Positions 1 through 4,509 of a DNA stretch of 5,192 bases are shown in pieces. A model generated the notes under the pieces. The model worked only from the letters and a program-made list of their open reading frames with translations, made no database searches and was not told the origin of the DNA. Numbering within the stretch: position 1 is the stretch's first letter; each line of letters begins with the position of its first letter. Where the stretch lies: assembly GCA_017380995.1 (NCBI GenBank), contig JAFOCY010000150.1, forward strand, positions 1 through 5,192, in the 5' to 3' direction. Made by a program: the position numbers and the translations under genes. The DNA is from Oscillibacter sp. (lineage in GTDB: Bacteria > Bacillota > Clostridia > Oscillospirales > Oscillospiraceae).

Positions 1-2
1 AC

Positions 3-869
3 ATCGAAGAAAAAGAGGGGCTTTGCGCAAAGCTCCTTGCCAAGCTGGAGTGCTTCAACCCCGGCGGCAGTACCAAGGACCGGGCGGCCCTTGCCATGAT
101 CGAGGACGCGGAGGAGCGGGGCGTGTTAAAACCCGGCTCCGTCATCATTGAGCCCACCTCCGGCAATACCGGCATCGGCCTTGCTCTGGTGGCGGCCCTG
201 CGGGGCTATCGGGCGATCATTGTGATGCCGGACACCATGAGTGTGGAGCGGCGGCTTTCTATGGCGGCCTACGGTGCGGAAGTGGTGCTCAGCGACGGAA
301 GCCTGGGTATGACCGGGGCCATCGCAAAAGCGGAGGAACTGGCAAAGGACATCCCCGGGAGCTTCATCCCCGGCCAGTTCGTCAACCCCGCCAACGCCAA
401 GGCCCATTACGAAACCACCGGCCCTGAGATCTGGCGGGATACGGATGGTGAAGTGGACCTGTTTGTCTCTGGTGTTGGCACCGGTGGCACCATCACCGGA
501 ACGGGCCGGTATCTCAAAGAGCAAAAGCCCACAGTCCAGGTCATTGCCGTGGAACCCGCCGCCTCCGCAGTTCTCAGCGGAGAACCTGCCGGCAAGCATG
601 GCCTTCAGGGGATCGGCGCGGGCTTTATCCCGGAAGTGCTGGATACGGAGATCTACGATGATATCGTGACTGTCACCGAGGAGGAGGCCTATGAGGCCGG
701 ACGCCGGATGTGCCGGGAGGAGGGGATCCTGGTGGGCATTTCCTCCGGCGCGGCCCTTCACGCCGCCATCGAGGAGGCCCGGAAGGAGGAAAACGCGGGC
801 AAGACCATCGTGGTCCTGCTGCCTGACACCGGAAGCCGCTATTTCTCTACGGAGATGTTTGCCGAATAA
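3..869 (+). CDS. cysK: Cysteine synthase (O-acetylserine sulfhydrylase), 5' end missing
   Basis: This is a PLP-dependent fold-type II enzyme that makes L-cysteine from O-acetyl-L-serine and sulfide in the cytoplasm. The reading frame is open from the window edge, so 288 residues are visible. About 20 N-terminal residues are missing, judged from the family length (about 300-310) and the usual place of the PLP lysine near residue 41-45. The PLP lysine lies in NPGGSTKDR (Lys codon 75-77). The substrate loop PTSGNTG is at about 153-173 and the phosphate-binding glycine loop GVGTGGT at about 471-491. [16 protein letters not shown] and the C-terminal [11 protein letters not shown] follow. The phosphate-loop spacing and C-terminus fit CysK/CysM rather than cystathionine beta-synthase, as no CBS domain follows. 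CysK versus CysM cannot be settled from sequence alone. No terminator is evident before the next promoter 26 bp downstream. Confidence 0.95.
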   Translation: MEEKEGLCAKLLAKLECFNPGGSTKDRAALAMIEDAEERGVLKPGSVIIEPTSGNTGIGLALVAALRGYRAIIVMPDTMSVERRLSMAAYGAEVVLSDGSLGMTGAIAKAEELAKDIPGSFIPGQFVNPANAKAHYETTGPEIWRDTDGEVDLFVSGVGTGGTITGTGRYLKEQKPTVQVIAVEPAASAVLSGEPAGKHGLQGIGAGFIPEVLDTEIYDDIVTVTEEEAYEAGRRMCREEGILVGISSGAALHAAIEEARKEENAGKTIVVLLPDTGSRYFSTEMFAE

Positions 870-894
870 GACGGAAAAAAGTTTTGCGCCTGTC

Positions 895-923
895 TTGACA
901 AACGTTTTTTATCGGCCTAAAAT
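895..923 (+). promoter_or_regulatory. Sigma-A-type promoter of the thiamine-transport operon
   Basis: The -35 box TTGACA (895-900) is perfect. A 17-bp spacer separates it from the -10 box TAAAAT (918-923). Transcription would begin at about 929-931, just at the 5' edge of the TPP aptamer. The promoter lies in the 60-bp gap after the cysteine synthase stop codon, so the thiamine operon need not depend on cysK transcription. Confidence 0.85.
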
Positions 924-929
924 AAAACT

Positions 930-1024
930 CGACAAAGGGGAGTCCGTGTGACGGGCTGAGAGGCGGATAGATCCGCGACCCGTGAAACCTGATCTGGGTC
1001 ATGCCAGCGTAGGGAACATAGTTG
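930..1024 (+). promoter_or_regulatory. TPP riboswitch aptamer (THI element)
   Basis: The conserved parts of the thiamine pyrophosphate aptamer are present in order: GGGG (937-940), CTGAGA (956-961), ACCTGATCTGG (987-997), then ATGCCAGCGTAGGGAA (1001-1016). P2 is ACGGG (951-955) with CCCGT (979-983). The variable P3 arm is GCGGA (963-967) with TCCGC (972-976). The pyrophosphate-sensing arm is closed by CTGG (994-997) with CCAG (1004-1007). The closing P1 helix looks weak: the best pairing I find is CGAC (930-933) with GTTG (1021-1024), including one G-U pair, so the outer boundaries are approximate. It binds TPP in the nascent mRNA. With the terminator at 1057-1091 it should switch off the downstream thiamine-uptake genes when TPP is abundant. 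Confidence 0.95.
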
Positions 1025-1056
1025 CGTTGCGATCTCGCGAGTCGTAAAAGACGTTT

Positions 1057-1091
1057 ATGCTCCTGCTGGAATACCCGGCAGGAGCATTTTT
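1057..1091 (+). terminator. Rho-independent terminator of the TPP riboswitch
   Basis: A perfect 10-bp stem pairs ATGCTCCTGC (1057-1066) with GCAGGAGCAT (1078-1087) around an 11-nt loop. A T run (1087-1091) follows. It lies between the aptamer and the first gene, so it is the regulated attenuator rather than the end of an upstream gene. Its 5' arm can pair instead with CCAGC and AGGG of the aptamer (1004-1014), giving an antiterminator when TPP is absent. Confidence 0.9.
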
Positions 1092-1129
1092 GCGCGAAAA
1101 GCAACATTTTTTGGAAAGGAAGCCACACT

Positions 1130-1432
1130 ATGAAAGCAAGCGTTGCCATCCAGGTCCTGCCTGCCATGGAAAATGATGAGGAGCTGGTCCGCGTGGTGGA
1201 TGCGGTCATTGACTACATTCGCGCCCAGGGACTGAACTACTATGTCGGCCCCTTTGAGACCACCATTGAGGGTGAGAGCTATGACCAGCTCATGGACATC
1301 GTCAAGGAGTGCCAGCACGTAGCCATCCGGGCGGGGGCTCCGAAAGTCAGCGCCTATATCAAAGTTGTTTACGAGCCGGAAGGAGAGATCCTGACCATTG
1401 AAAAGAAAGTTACGAAACACCACCAGGGATAA
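1130..1432 (+). CDS. Thiamine-binding protein, MTH1187/YkoF family
   Basis: This 100-residue cytoplasmic protein matches the MTH1187/YqgV type of small thiamine-binding proteins (formerly DUF77/UPF0045, YkoF-like ferredoxin fold). Supporting features are the opening strand KASVAIQVLP (2-11), a helix EELVRVVDAVIDYI (17-30), the family motif GPFETTIEG (40-48) and a second strand-helix unit ending in SAYIKVVYE. Start choice: ATG at 1130 has an AAAGGAAG Shine-Dalgarno at 1115-1122, and the protein begins exactly where the family does. An upstream start would translate through the terminator. It is the first gene after the TPP riboswitch and ends inside the permease gene (35-nt overlap). Related proteins bind thiamine or its pyrimidine part. 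Here it may buffer or hand over the imported ligand, but its exact role in such operons is not established. Confidence 0.9.
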   Translation: MKASVAIQVLPAMENDEELVRVVDAVIDYIRAQGLNYYVGPFETTIEGESYDQLMDIVKECQHVAIRAGAPKVSAYIKVVYEPEGEILTIEKKVTKHHQG

Positions 1433-2177
1433 GGGCCCGGCCCTCATCGCTCTGGGAGGTTTGCTGGCCCTTTGGATCGCTGCCAGCGCTCTGGAGTGGG
1501 TGCCGGGGTATCTGCTGCCGGCGCCCTGGGATGTAGCGGCGGCCTTCGCCACGGAAGCGCCGCTGCTGCTGGAGCACAGCCTCATCACCCTGCAGGAAGC
1601 CTTTTACGGCCTTGTTTTGGGGGTGGGCCTTGGCTTTTTGTTCGCCGCCGCCATGGACGCCTGGGACCTTCTTTACCGGGCGCTGTATCCTATCCTGGTG
1701 CTGACCCAGACCATCCCCACCGTTGCCATCGCGCCGCTGCTGGTGCTTTGGTTCGGCTATGAGATGGCCCCCAAGATCATCCTCATCGTCATCGTCACCT
1801 TCTTCCCGGTGACGGTGGGCCTTTTGGATGGCTTCCGGGCGGCGGACCGGGATGCCGTCGCCTTGCTGCGGTCCATGGGGGCAAGTCCCCTGCAGGTCTT
1901 CCGCTATATCAAGTTCCCCTCGGCTCTGCCCCAGTTTTTCTCCGGCCTTCGCATCGCCGCGGCCTACGCCGTGGTGGGCGCGGTGATCAGCGAGTGGCTG
2001 GGGGGCTTCGGCGGCCTTGGCGTGTACATGACGAGGGTGAAGCAGGCCTTTGCTTTTGATAAAATGTTTGCGGTGATTTTTCTGATCTCCGCCATTTCCC
2101 TTGGCCTCATGGCTTTGGTGGACTGGGCGGAAAGACGCTGTATGCCCTACAGAAATTCGAAAGGAGAAGAAACATGA
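1398..2177 (+). CDS. ABC transporter permease for thiamine or its pyrimidine precursor (ThiX-like)
   Basis: This 259-residue integral membrane protein is of the SsuC/TauC/ThiX permease type (BPD_transp_1). It forms the channel of the importer, probably as a homodimer. About six hydrophobic segments are visible, near residues 14-32, 62-86, 96-118, 124-143, 180-198 and 217-241. The cytoplasmic coupling loop with the EAA-like motif lies at about 152-180 (AVALLRSMGASPLQVFRYIK, then FPSALP) and docks on the ATPase. Start choice: TTG at 1398, with AGGAGA at 1381-1386. No ATG is available in frame before Met86, which would delete the first helix and part of the second. The start lies inside the preceding gene, and the stop overlaps the next start in ATGA (2174-2177). 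Ligand specificity is inferred from the riboswitch and neighbours. Confidence 0.92.
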   Translation: MKRKLRNTTRDKGPALIALGGLLALWIAASALEWVPGYLLPAPWDVAAAFATEAPLLLEHSLITLQEAFYGLVLGVGLGFLFAAAMDAWDLLYRALYPILVLTQTIPTVAIAPLLVLWFGYEMAPKIILIVIVTFFPVTVGLLDGFRAADRDAVALLRSMGASPLQVFRYIKFPSALPQFFSGLRIAAAYAVVGAVISEWLGGFGGLGVYMTRVKQAFAFDKMFAVIFLISAISLGLMALVDWAERRCMPYRNSKGEET

Positions 2178-3172
2178 AACGGTTTTTCGCGCTTATTTGC
2201 GCTTGCGGACTGGTGCTGAGCCTTGCCGGCTGCGGACAGAAGGAAAATACCGGAGCGGCAGGTGAGAAGATCACTTTCGTTCTGGACTGGACCCCCAACA
2301 CCAACCACACCGGCTTGTATGTTGCCTTGGCCAAGGGGTATTTTGAGCAGGCCGGCATCGAGGTGGAAGTGGTCCAGCCCCCGGAGGACGGCGCGGAGGT
2401 ACTGGTGGGCTCCGGACGGGCGCAGTTCGGCGTCAGCTTCCAGGACTATATTGCCCCGGCCCTGGTAGGCCAGGCGCCTCTGCCTATCACGGCGGTCGCC
2501 GCCCTGGTGCAGCACAATACATCCGGCATTATCTCCCGCTCCGGCGAGGGGATGGATACCCCTGCGGGTCTTGAAGGAAAGAAGTACGCCACCTGGGACC
2601 TGCCTGTGGAAAAGGCCACCATGGAGCACGTGGTAAAGGCCGACGGAGGCGACTTTTCCAAGGTGGAACTGATCCCCTCTACCGTCACCGATGAGGTCTC
2701 TGCCCTGGAGAGCCGCAGCGTGGACGCTATCTGGATCTTTTACGGCTGGGCCGGCATCGCCTGTGAGGTGGCGGGCCTGGAAACGGACTACTTCGCTTTT
2801 GCCGATATTGACCCCGTCTTTGATTTCTATTCTCCCGTGGTCATTGCCAATGACAGCTACCTTTCCGACCATCCTGACACCGCCAGGGCCTTCCTTGCCG
2901 CCCTTGCCAAGGGCTATGAATTTGCTGTGGAGAATCCTGAGGAGGCCGCTGCCATTTTGATGGAGGCTGCTCCGGAGCTGGGGAGCAACGAAAAACTGGT
3001 GGTGGAGAGTCAGAAGTACCTCTCCCAGCAGTATATTGCCGATGCCTCCCGCTGGGGCGAGTTTGATGCCGCGCGCTGGGACGGCTTCTACGCCTGGCTG
3101 AATGAAAACGCCCTGGTGGAAGAGGAAATCCCCGCCGGCGCAGGCTTTACCAATGACTATCTTCCCGGATAA
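2174..3172 (+). CDS. Lipoprotein substrate-binding protein, ThiY / NMT1-THI5-like family
   Basis: This 332-residue extracytoplasmic solute-binding protein captures the ligand and delivers it to the permease. It has a lipoprotein signal peptide: KR at the N-terminus, a hydrophobic core, then lipobox LAGC with the acylated Cys at residue 20. The mature part opens with the hallmark DWTPNTNHTGLY (38-49) and AKGYFEQAGIEVEVV (53-67). GVSFQDYIAPAL (86-97) and GKKYATWDLPVEKATME (135-151) follow, all typical of ThiY and THI5-like pyrimidine-binding proteins. ThiY relatives bind N-formyl-4-amino-5-aminomethyl-2-methylpyrimidine, and others are assigned to HMP or thiamine. Sequence alone does not tell which ligand is used here. 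An AAAGGAGA Shine-Dalgarno (2160-2167) sits 6 nt before ATG. The gene overlaps the permease stop by 4 nt and ends 1 nt before the ATPase start. Confidence 0.93.
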   Translation: MKRFFALICACGLVLSLAGCGQKENTGAAGEKITFVLDWTPNTNHTGLYVALAKGYFEQAGIEVEVVQPPEDGAEVLVGSGRAQFGVSFQDYIAPALVGQAPLPITAVAALVQHNTSGIISRSGEGMDTPAGLEGKKYATWDLPVEKATMEHVVKADGGDFSKVELIPSTVTDEVSALESRSVDAIWIFYGWAGIACEVAGLETDYFAFADIDPVFDFYSPVVIANDSYLSDHPDTARAFLAALAKGYEFAVENPEEAAAILMEAAPELGSNEKLVVESQKYLSQQYIADASRWGEFDAARWDGFYAWLNENALVEEEIPAGAGFTNDYLPG

Positions 3173-3173
3173 G

Positions 3174-3914
3174 ATGGAAAAGCTGGAGATCAAAAACGTC
3201 AGCAAGGCCTTTGAGGGGCGAGCAGTTTTGGAGGATGTGTCTATTTCCTTGAAGCAGGGAGAGCTGGTAAGCCTCCTTGGCGTCAGCGGCGGAGGAAAGA
3301 CCACCTTGTTCAATATCATTGCCGGACTGCTGACGCCGGATGAGGGACAGGTCTTTTTGGATGGACGGGAGATCACCGGAAAGCCGGGCAGTGTCAGCTA
3401 TATGCTGCAAAAGGACCTGCTGCTGCCCTACCGGACAGTGGAGGACAACGTGGCCCTGCCCCTGATTTTGAAGGGCATGAAGAAGGAAGAGGCCCGGGAA
3501 CAGGCCAGTGCCCTGTTCGCAGACTTCGGCCTTGCGGGCACGGAGAAGCTCTGGCCCGCCCAGCTCTCCGGCGGTATGCGCCAGCGGGCGGCTTTACTGC
3601 GGACCTATCTTTTTTCCAGGGATGTGGCCCTTTTGGACGAGCCCTTCTCCGCCCTGGACACCTTGACCAAGTCCGCCGTCCATGACTGGTACCTGGGCGT
3701 GATGGAGCACATCAAGCTCTCGACGCTCTTTATTACCCACGACATTGACGAAGCGATCCTGCTTTCTGACCGCATCTACCTTCTCACCGGCCAGCCCGGA
3801 AAGGTGACGCGGGAGATCGCGATTCATGCACCCCGGCCCCGACGGAAGGACTTCACCCTGACAGAAGAATTTTTGGACTATAAGCGGCAAATTCTGGCCG
3901 CTTTGGGGCAATAA
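3174..3914 (+). CDS. ABC transporter ATP-binding protein (ThiZ-like)
   Basis: This 246-residue cytoplasmic ATPase energises the importer, acting as a dimer on the permease. All catalytic parts are present and intact: Walker A GVSGGGKTT (36-44), Q-loop Gln79 in YMLQKDLLLP, signature LSGGMRQR (131-138), Walker B VALLDEP (151-157) with catalytic Glu156, D-loop SALD (159-162), and switch His189 in FITHD. The family is the nitrate/taurine/sulfonate type (TauB/SsuB/ThiZ). ATG 3174 is chosen because the protein there begins with the canonical EKLEIKNVSKAF strand. In-frame ATGs at 3102 and 3153 would add residues that are only the preceding gene read in another frame. There is no convincing Shine-Dalgarno. 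The start lies 1 nt after the previous stop, so translation probably depends on coupling. No terminator is visible directly after it. Confidence 0.94.
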   Translation: MEKLEIKNVSKAFEGRAVLEDVSISLKQGELVSLLGVSGGGKTTLFNIIAGLLTPDEGQVFLDGREITGKPGSVSYMLQKDLLLPYRTVEDNVALPLILKGMKKEEAREQASALFADFGLAGTEKLWPAQLSGGMRQRAALLRTYLFSRDVALLDEPFSALDTLTKSAVHDWYLGVMEHIKLSTLFITHDIDEAILLSDRIYLLTGQPGKVTREIAIHAPRPRRKDFTLTEEFLDYKRQILAALGQ

Positions 3915-3926
3915 AGCGAAAAAGGG

Positions 3927-3955
3927 TTGTAAATTTCTTCGAAGTGGTGTATGAT
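3927..3955 (+). promoter_or_regulatory. Sigma-A-type promoter of the small membrane protein gene
   Basis: TTGTAA (3927-3932), a 17-bp spacer and TATGAT (3950-3955) form a good promoter just downstream of the ATPase stop. The start of transcription would be about 3962, giving a short leader before the SD at 3974. The spacer contains the 8-bp palindrome CTTCGAAG (3937-3944). There is no terminator between the ATPase gene and this point, so transcripts from the riboswitch promoter may also run into the small gene. Confidence 0.65.
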
Positions 3956-3973
3956 GATCCCATAAGTGAACGC

Positions 3974-3980
3974 AAGGAGG
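3974..3980 (+). promoter_or_regulatory. Shine-Dalgarno AAGGAGG that fixes the start of the 62-residue protein
   Basis: AAGGAGG is a full match to the 16S rRNA anti-SD sequence and lies 8 nt before ATG 3989. This decides the start. A longer frame beginning with GTG at 3944 would start inside the promoter and has no such site. Confidence 0.85.
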
Positions 3981-3988
3981 AGCTTTCT

Positions 3989-4177
3989 ATGAATAAGACT
4001 GCAAGTCTCGTGATGAAGATCGTAGGCGCAAGCCTGGCCGTTGCCGCGATGGTGTGCCTGATCATCGGCTGCTGGACGGAGCTGGCCAATGGATTTGGCT
4101 GCGCCAAGAAGCGCATCAGCAGTAAGCTCAGCCCCGCCGAGGCCGCGGATTACGCGGATGATGAATTGTACGAATAA
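3989..4177 (+). CDS. Small single-helix membrane protein or lipoprotein, function unknown
   Basis: I do not recognise this 62-residue protein. It has a short basic start (Lys3, Lys10), one hydrophobic stretch at about residues 11-29, then a small polar tail with a basic patch AKKRISSK (39-46) and a strongly acidic end (DYADDELYE). Two readings are possible. It could be a membrane protein with one helix and a cytoplasmic or exposed tail. Alternatively it could be a small lipoprotein, since IIGC (25-28) fits a lipobox and would leave a mature peptide of 35 residues from Cys28. Cysteines are at 23, 28 and 38. Expression signals are strong: its own promoter, an AAGGAGG SD and its own terminator directly after the stop. 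That supports a real gene. The position between the thiamine importer and rpoB gives no clear hint of function. Confidence 0.75.
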   Translation: MNKTASLVMKIVGASLAVAAMVCLIIGCWTELANGFGCAKKRISSKLSPAEAADYADDELYE

Positions 4178-4190
4178 TTTGCAAAAGAGG

Positions 4191-4228
4191 AAAAGAGGCC
4201 TGCTGTTTGAAACAGCAGGCCTCTTTTT
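4191..4228 (+). terminator. Strong intrinsic terminator, nearly symmetrical
   Basis: A 15-bp perfect stem pairs 4191-4205 with 4213-4227 around the loop TTTGAAA. The GC-rich core is GAGGCCTGCTG, and the T run is at 4224-4228. It lies 13 nt after the stop of the small membrane protein gene. It ends both that transcript and any readthrough from the thiamine operon, insulating rpoB. The run of A at 4191-4194 gives a U run on the opposite strand, so it may also work in reverse. Confidence 0.95.
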
Positions 4229-4281
4229 GACTAAAGATACAAAAAAACAGCCGGTTTTTCTCCCGACTGCACGAAAATCCC

Positions 4282-4310
4282 TTGACAGCGCTTAAAATTC
4301 ATGGTAAAAT
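4282..4310 (+). promoter_or_regulatory. Near-consensus sigma-A promoter of rpoB
   Basis: TTGACA (4282-4287), a spacer of exactly 17 bp and TAAAAT (4305-4310) match the vegetative consensus, with one mismatch in the -10 box. Transcription should start near 4317, about 190 nt before the rpoB start codon. The boxes are the same as those of the riboswitch promoter at 895-923. It follows the strong terminator at 4191-4228, so rpoB seems to be transcribed from here. Confidence 0.88.
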
Positions 4311-4318
4311 TAAGCGCT
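4287..4318 (+). repeat. 9-bp inverted repeat overlapping the rpoB promoter
   Basis: AGCGCTTAA (4287-4295) and its exact reverse complement TTAAGCGCT (4310-4318) flank 14 bp that include most of the -10 box. Because AGCGCT is itself a palindrome, AGCGCTTA also recurs as a direct repeat at 4313-4320, 26 bp from the first copy. The arms start at the last base of the -35 box and end at the likely transcription start. They could be an operator for a regulator, but this could also be chance. No known operator consensus is recognised. Confidence 0.5.
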
Positions 4319-4457
4319 TATATAGTGGGAGGGAAGCCACCGGCTCCCCACCTTACTTTCCTACAAGATACCACAGTTCCCAGGACAATGCAAGAGCAAT
4401 GCGATGAAATTTTAACAACATTGCCGCGCGTGTCGTTCTTGGGCGAAGCAGAATATG

Positions 4458-4492
4458 TTGCCGCTTTCCGCCGGACAGGGCGGAGGCGGCAA
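4458..4492 (+). other. Strong RNA hairpin just before the rpoB ribosome-binding site
   Basis: The arms TTGCCGCTTTCCGCC (4458-4472) and GGCGGAGGCGGCAA (4479-4492) form 14 base pairs with one bulged T and a 6-nt loop, GGACAG. It ends 5 nt before the SD core at 4498. The SD remains free, so it may protect or present the ribosome-binding site or serve as an RNase site. A terminator role is unlikely because A-rich rather than T-rich sequence follows. Confidence 0.7.
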
Positions 4493-4497
4493 AAGAA

Positions 4498-4503
4498 AGG
4501 TGA
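4498..4503 (+). promoter_or_regulatory. Shine-Dalgarno AGGTGA that decides the rpoB start
   Basis: AGGTGA lies 6 nt before ATG 4510 and matches the 3' part of the anti-SD. The in-frame ATG at 4504 directly adjoins this site, which is too close, so 4510 (protein MAKDKLYG) is preferred. Confidence 0.75.
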
Positions 4504-4509
4504 ATGAAG

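Larger units (their letters stand above)
4317..4503 (+). promoter_or_regulatory. Structured 5' leader of rpoB mRNA (hypothetical regulatory RNA)
   Basis: About 190 nt lie between the predicted transcription start and the rpoB start codon, with no convincing gene. Three foldable parts are visible. First, GTGGGAG (4325-4331) pairs with CTCCCCAC (4344-4351), with one bulge. Second, a longer arm has CCCAG (4379-4383) with TTGGG (4439-4443), GACA with TGTC (4431-4434), and GCAATG (4396-4401) with CATTGC (4419-4424). Third, a strong hairpin lies at 4458-4492 just before the SD. No T run follows any of them, so this is not an obvious attenuator. Feedback on RNA polymerase or translation is possible but is inference; it may only stabilise or process the mRNA. 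Confidence 0.45.

Noticed and set aside
126..761. 211-codon open frame on the - strand
   Set aside because: It is antisense to cysteine synthase, whose catalytic motifs account for this DNA; rich in Gly, His and Arg as expected for a shadow frame.
691..951. 86-codon + strand frame in the end of cysteine synthase running through the promoter
   Set aside because: Out of frame with the enzyme, very rich in Arg and Pro, and it ends in the riboswitch; no SD.
1022..1129. N-terminal extension of the thiamine-binding protein
   Set aside because: It would translate the riboswitch linker and terminator; the family N-terminus and SD fit ATG 1130.
1055..1588. 177-codon - strand frame across the riboswitch terminator, the thiamine-binding gene and the permease start
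   Set aside because: It overlaps well-supported genes on the + strand and has no initiation signals.
3102..3173. 24-codon N-terminal extension of the ATPase
   Set aside because: These codons are the lipoprotein gene read in another frame, and ABC ATPases of this type start at the EKLEIKNVSKAF strand.
2147..3376. 409-codon open frame on the - strand
   Set aside because: It lies antisense to the lipoprotein and ATPase genes, which have complete family motifs. The frame is a product of GC-rich codon bias, has no SD or promoter and reads as low-complexity, no-family protein.
4247..4270. Possible weak hairpin CAGCCGG with CCGACTG upstream of the rpoB promoter
   Set aside because: It has a C-A mismatch in a 7-bp stem and lies between a strong terminator and a promoter, where it would not be transcribed much; no function can be supported.
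4301..4507. 68-codon + strand frame in the rpoB leader, or a 39-codon version from ATG 4388
   Set aside because: The first ATG lies inside the promoter spacer, upstream of the expected transcription start. The internal ATG 4388 has no properly spaced SD. Its end does overlap an ATG at 4504 in ATGA, so a leader peptide is not fully excluded, but the Arg/Lys-rich tail comes from the hairpin sequence.
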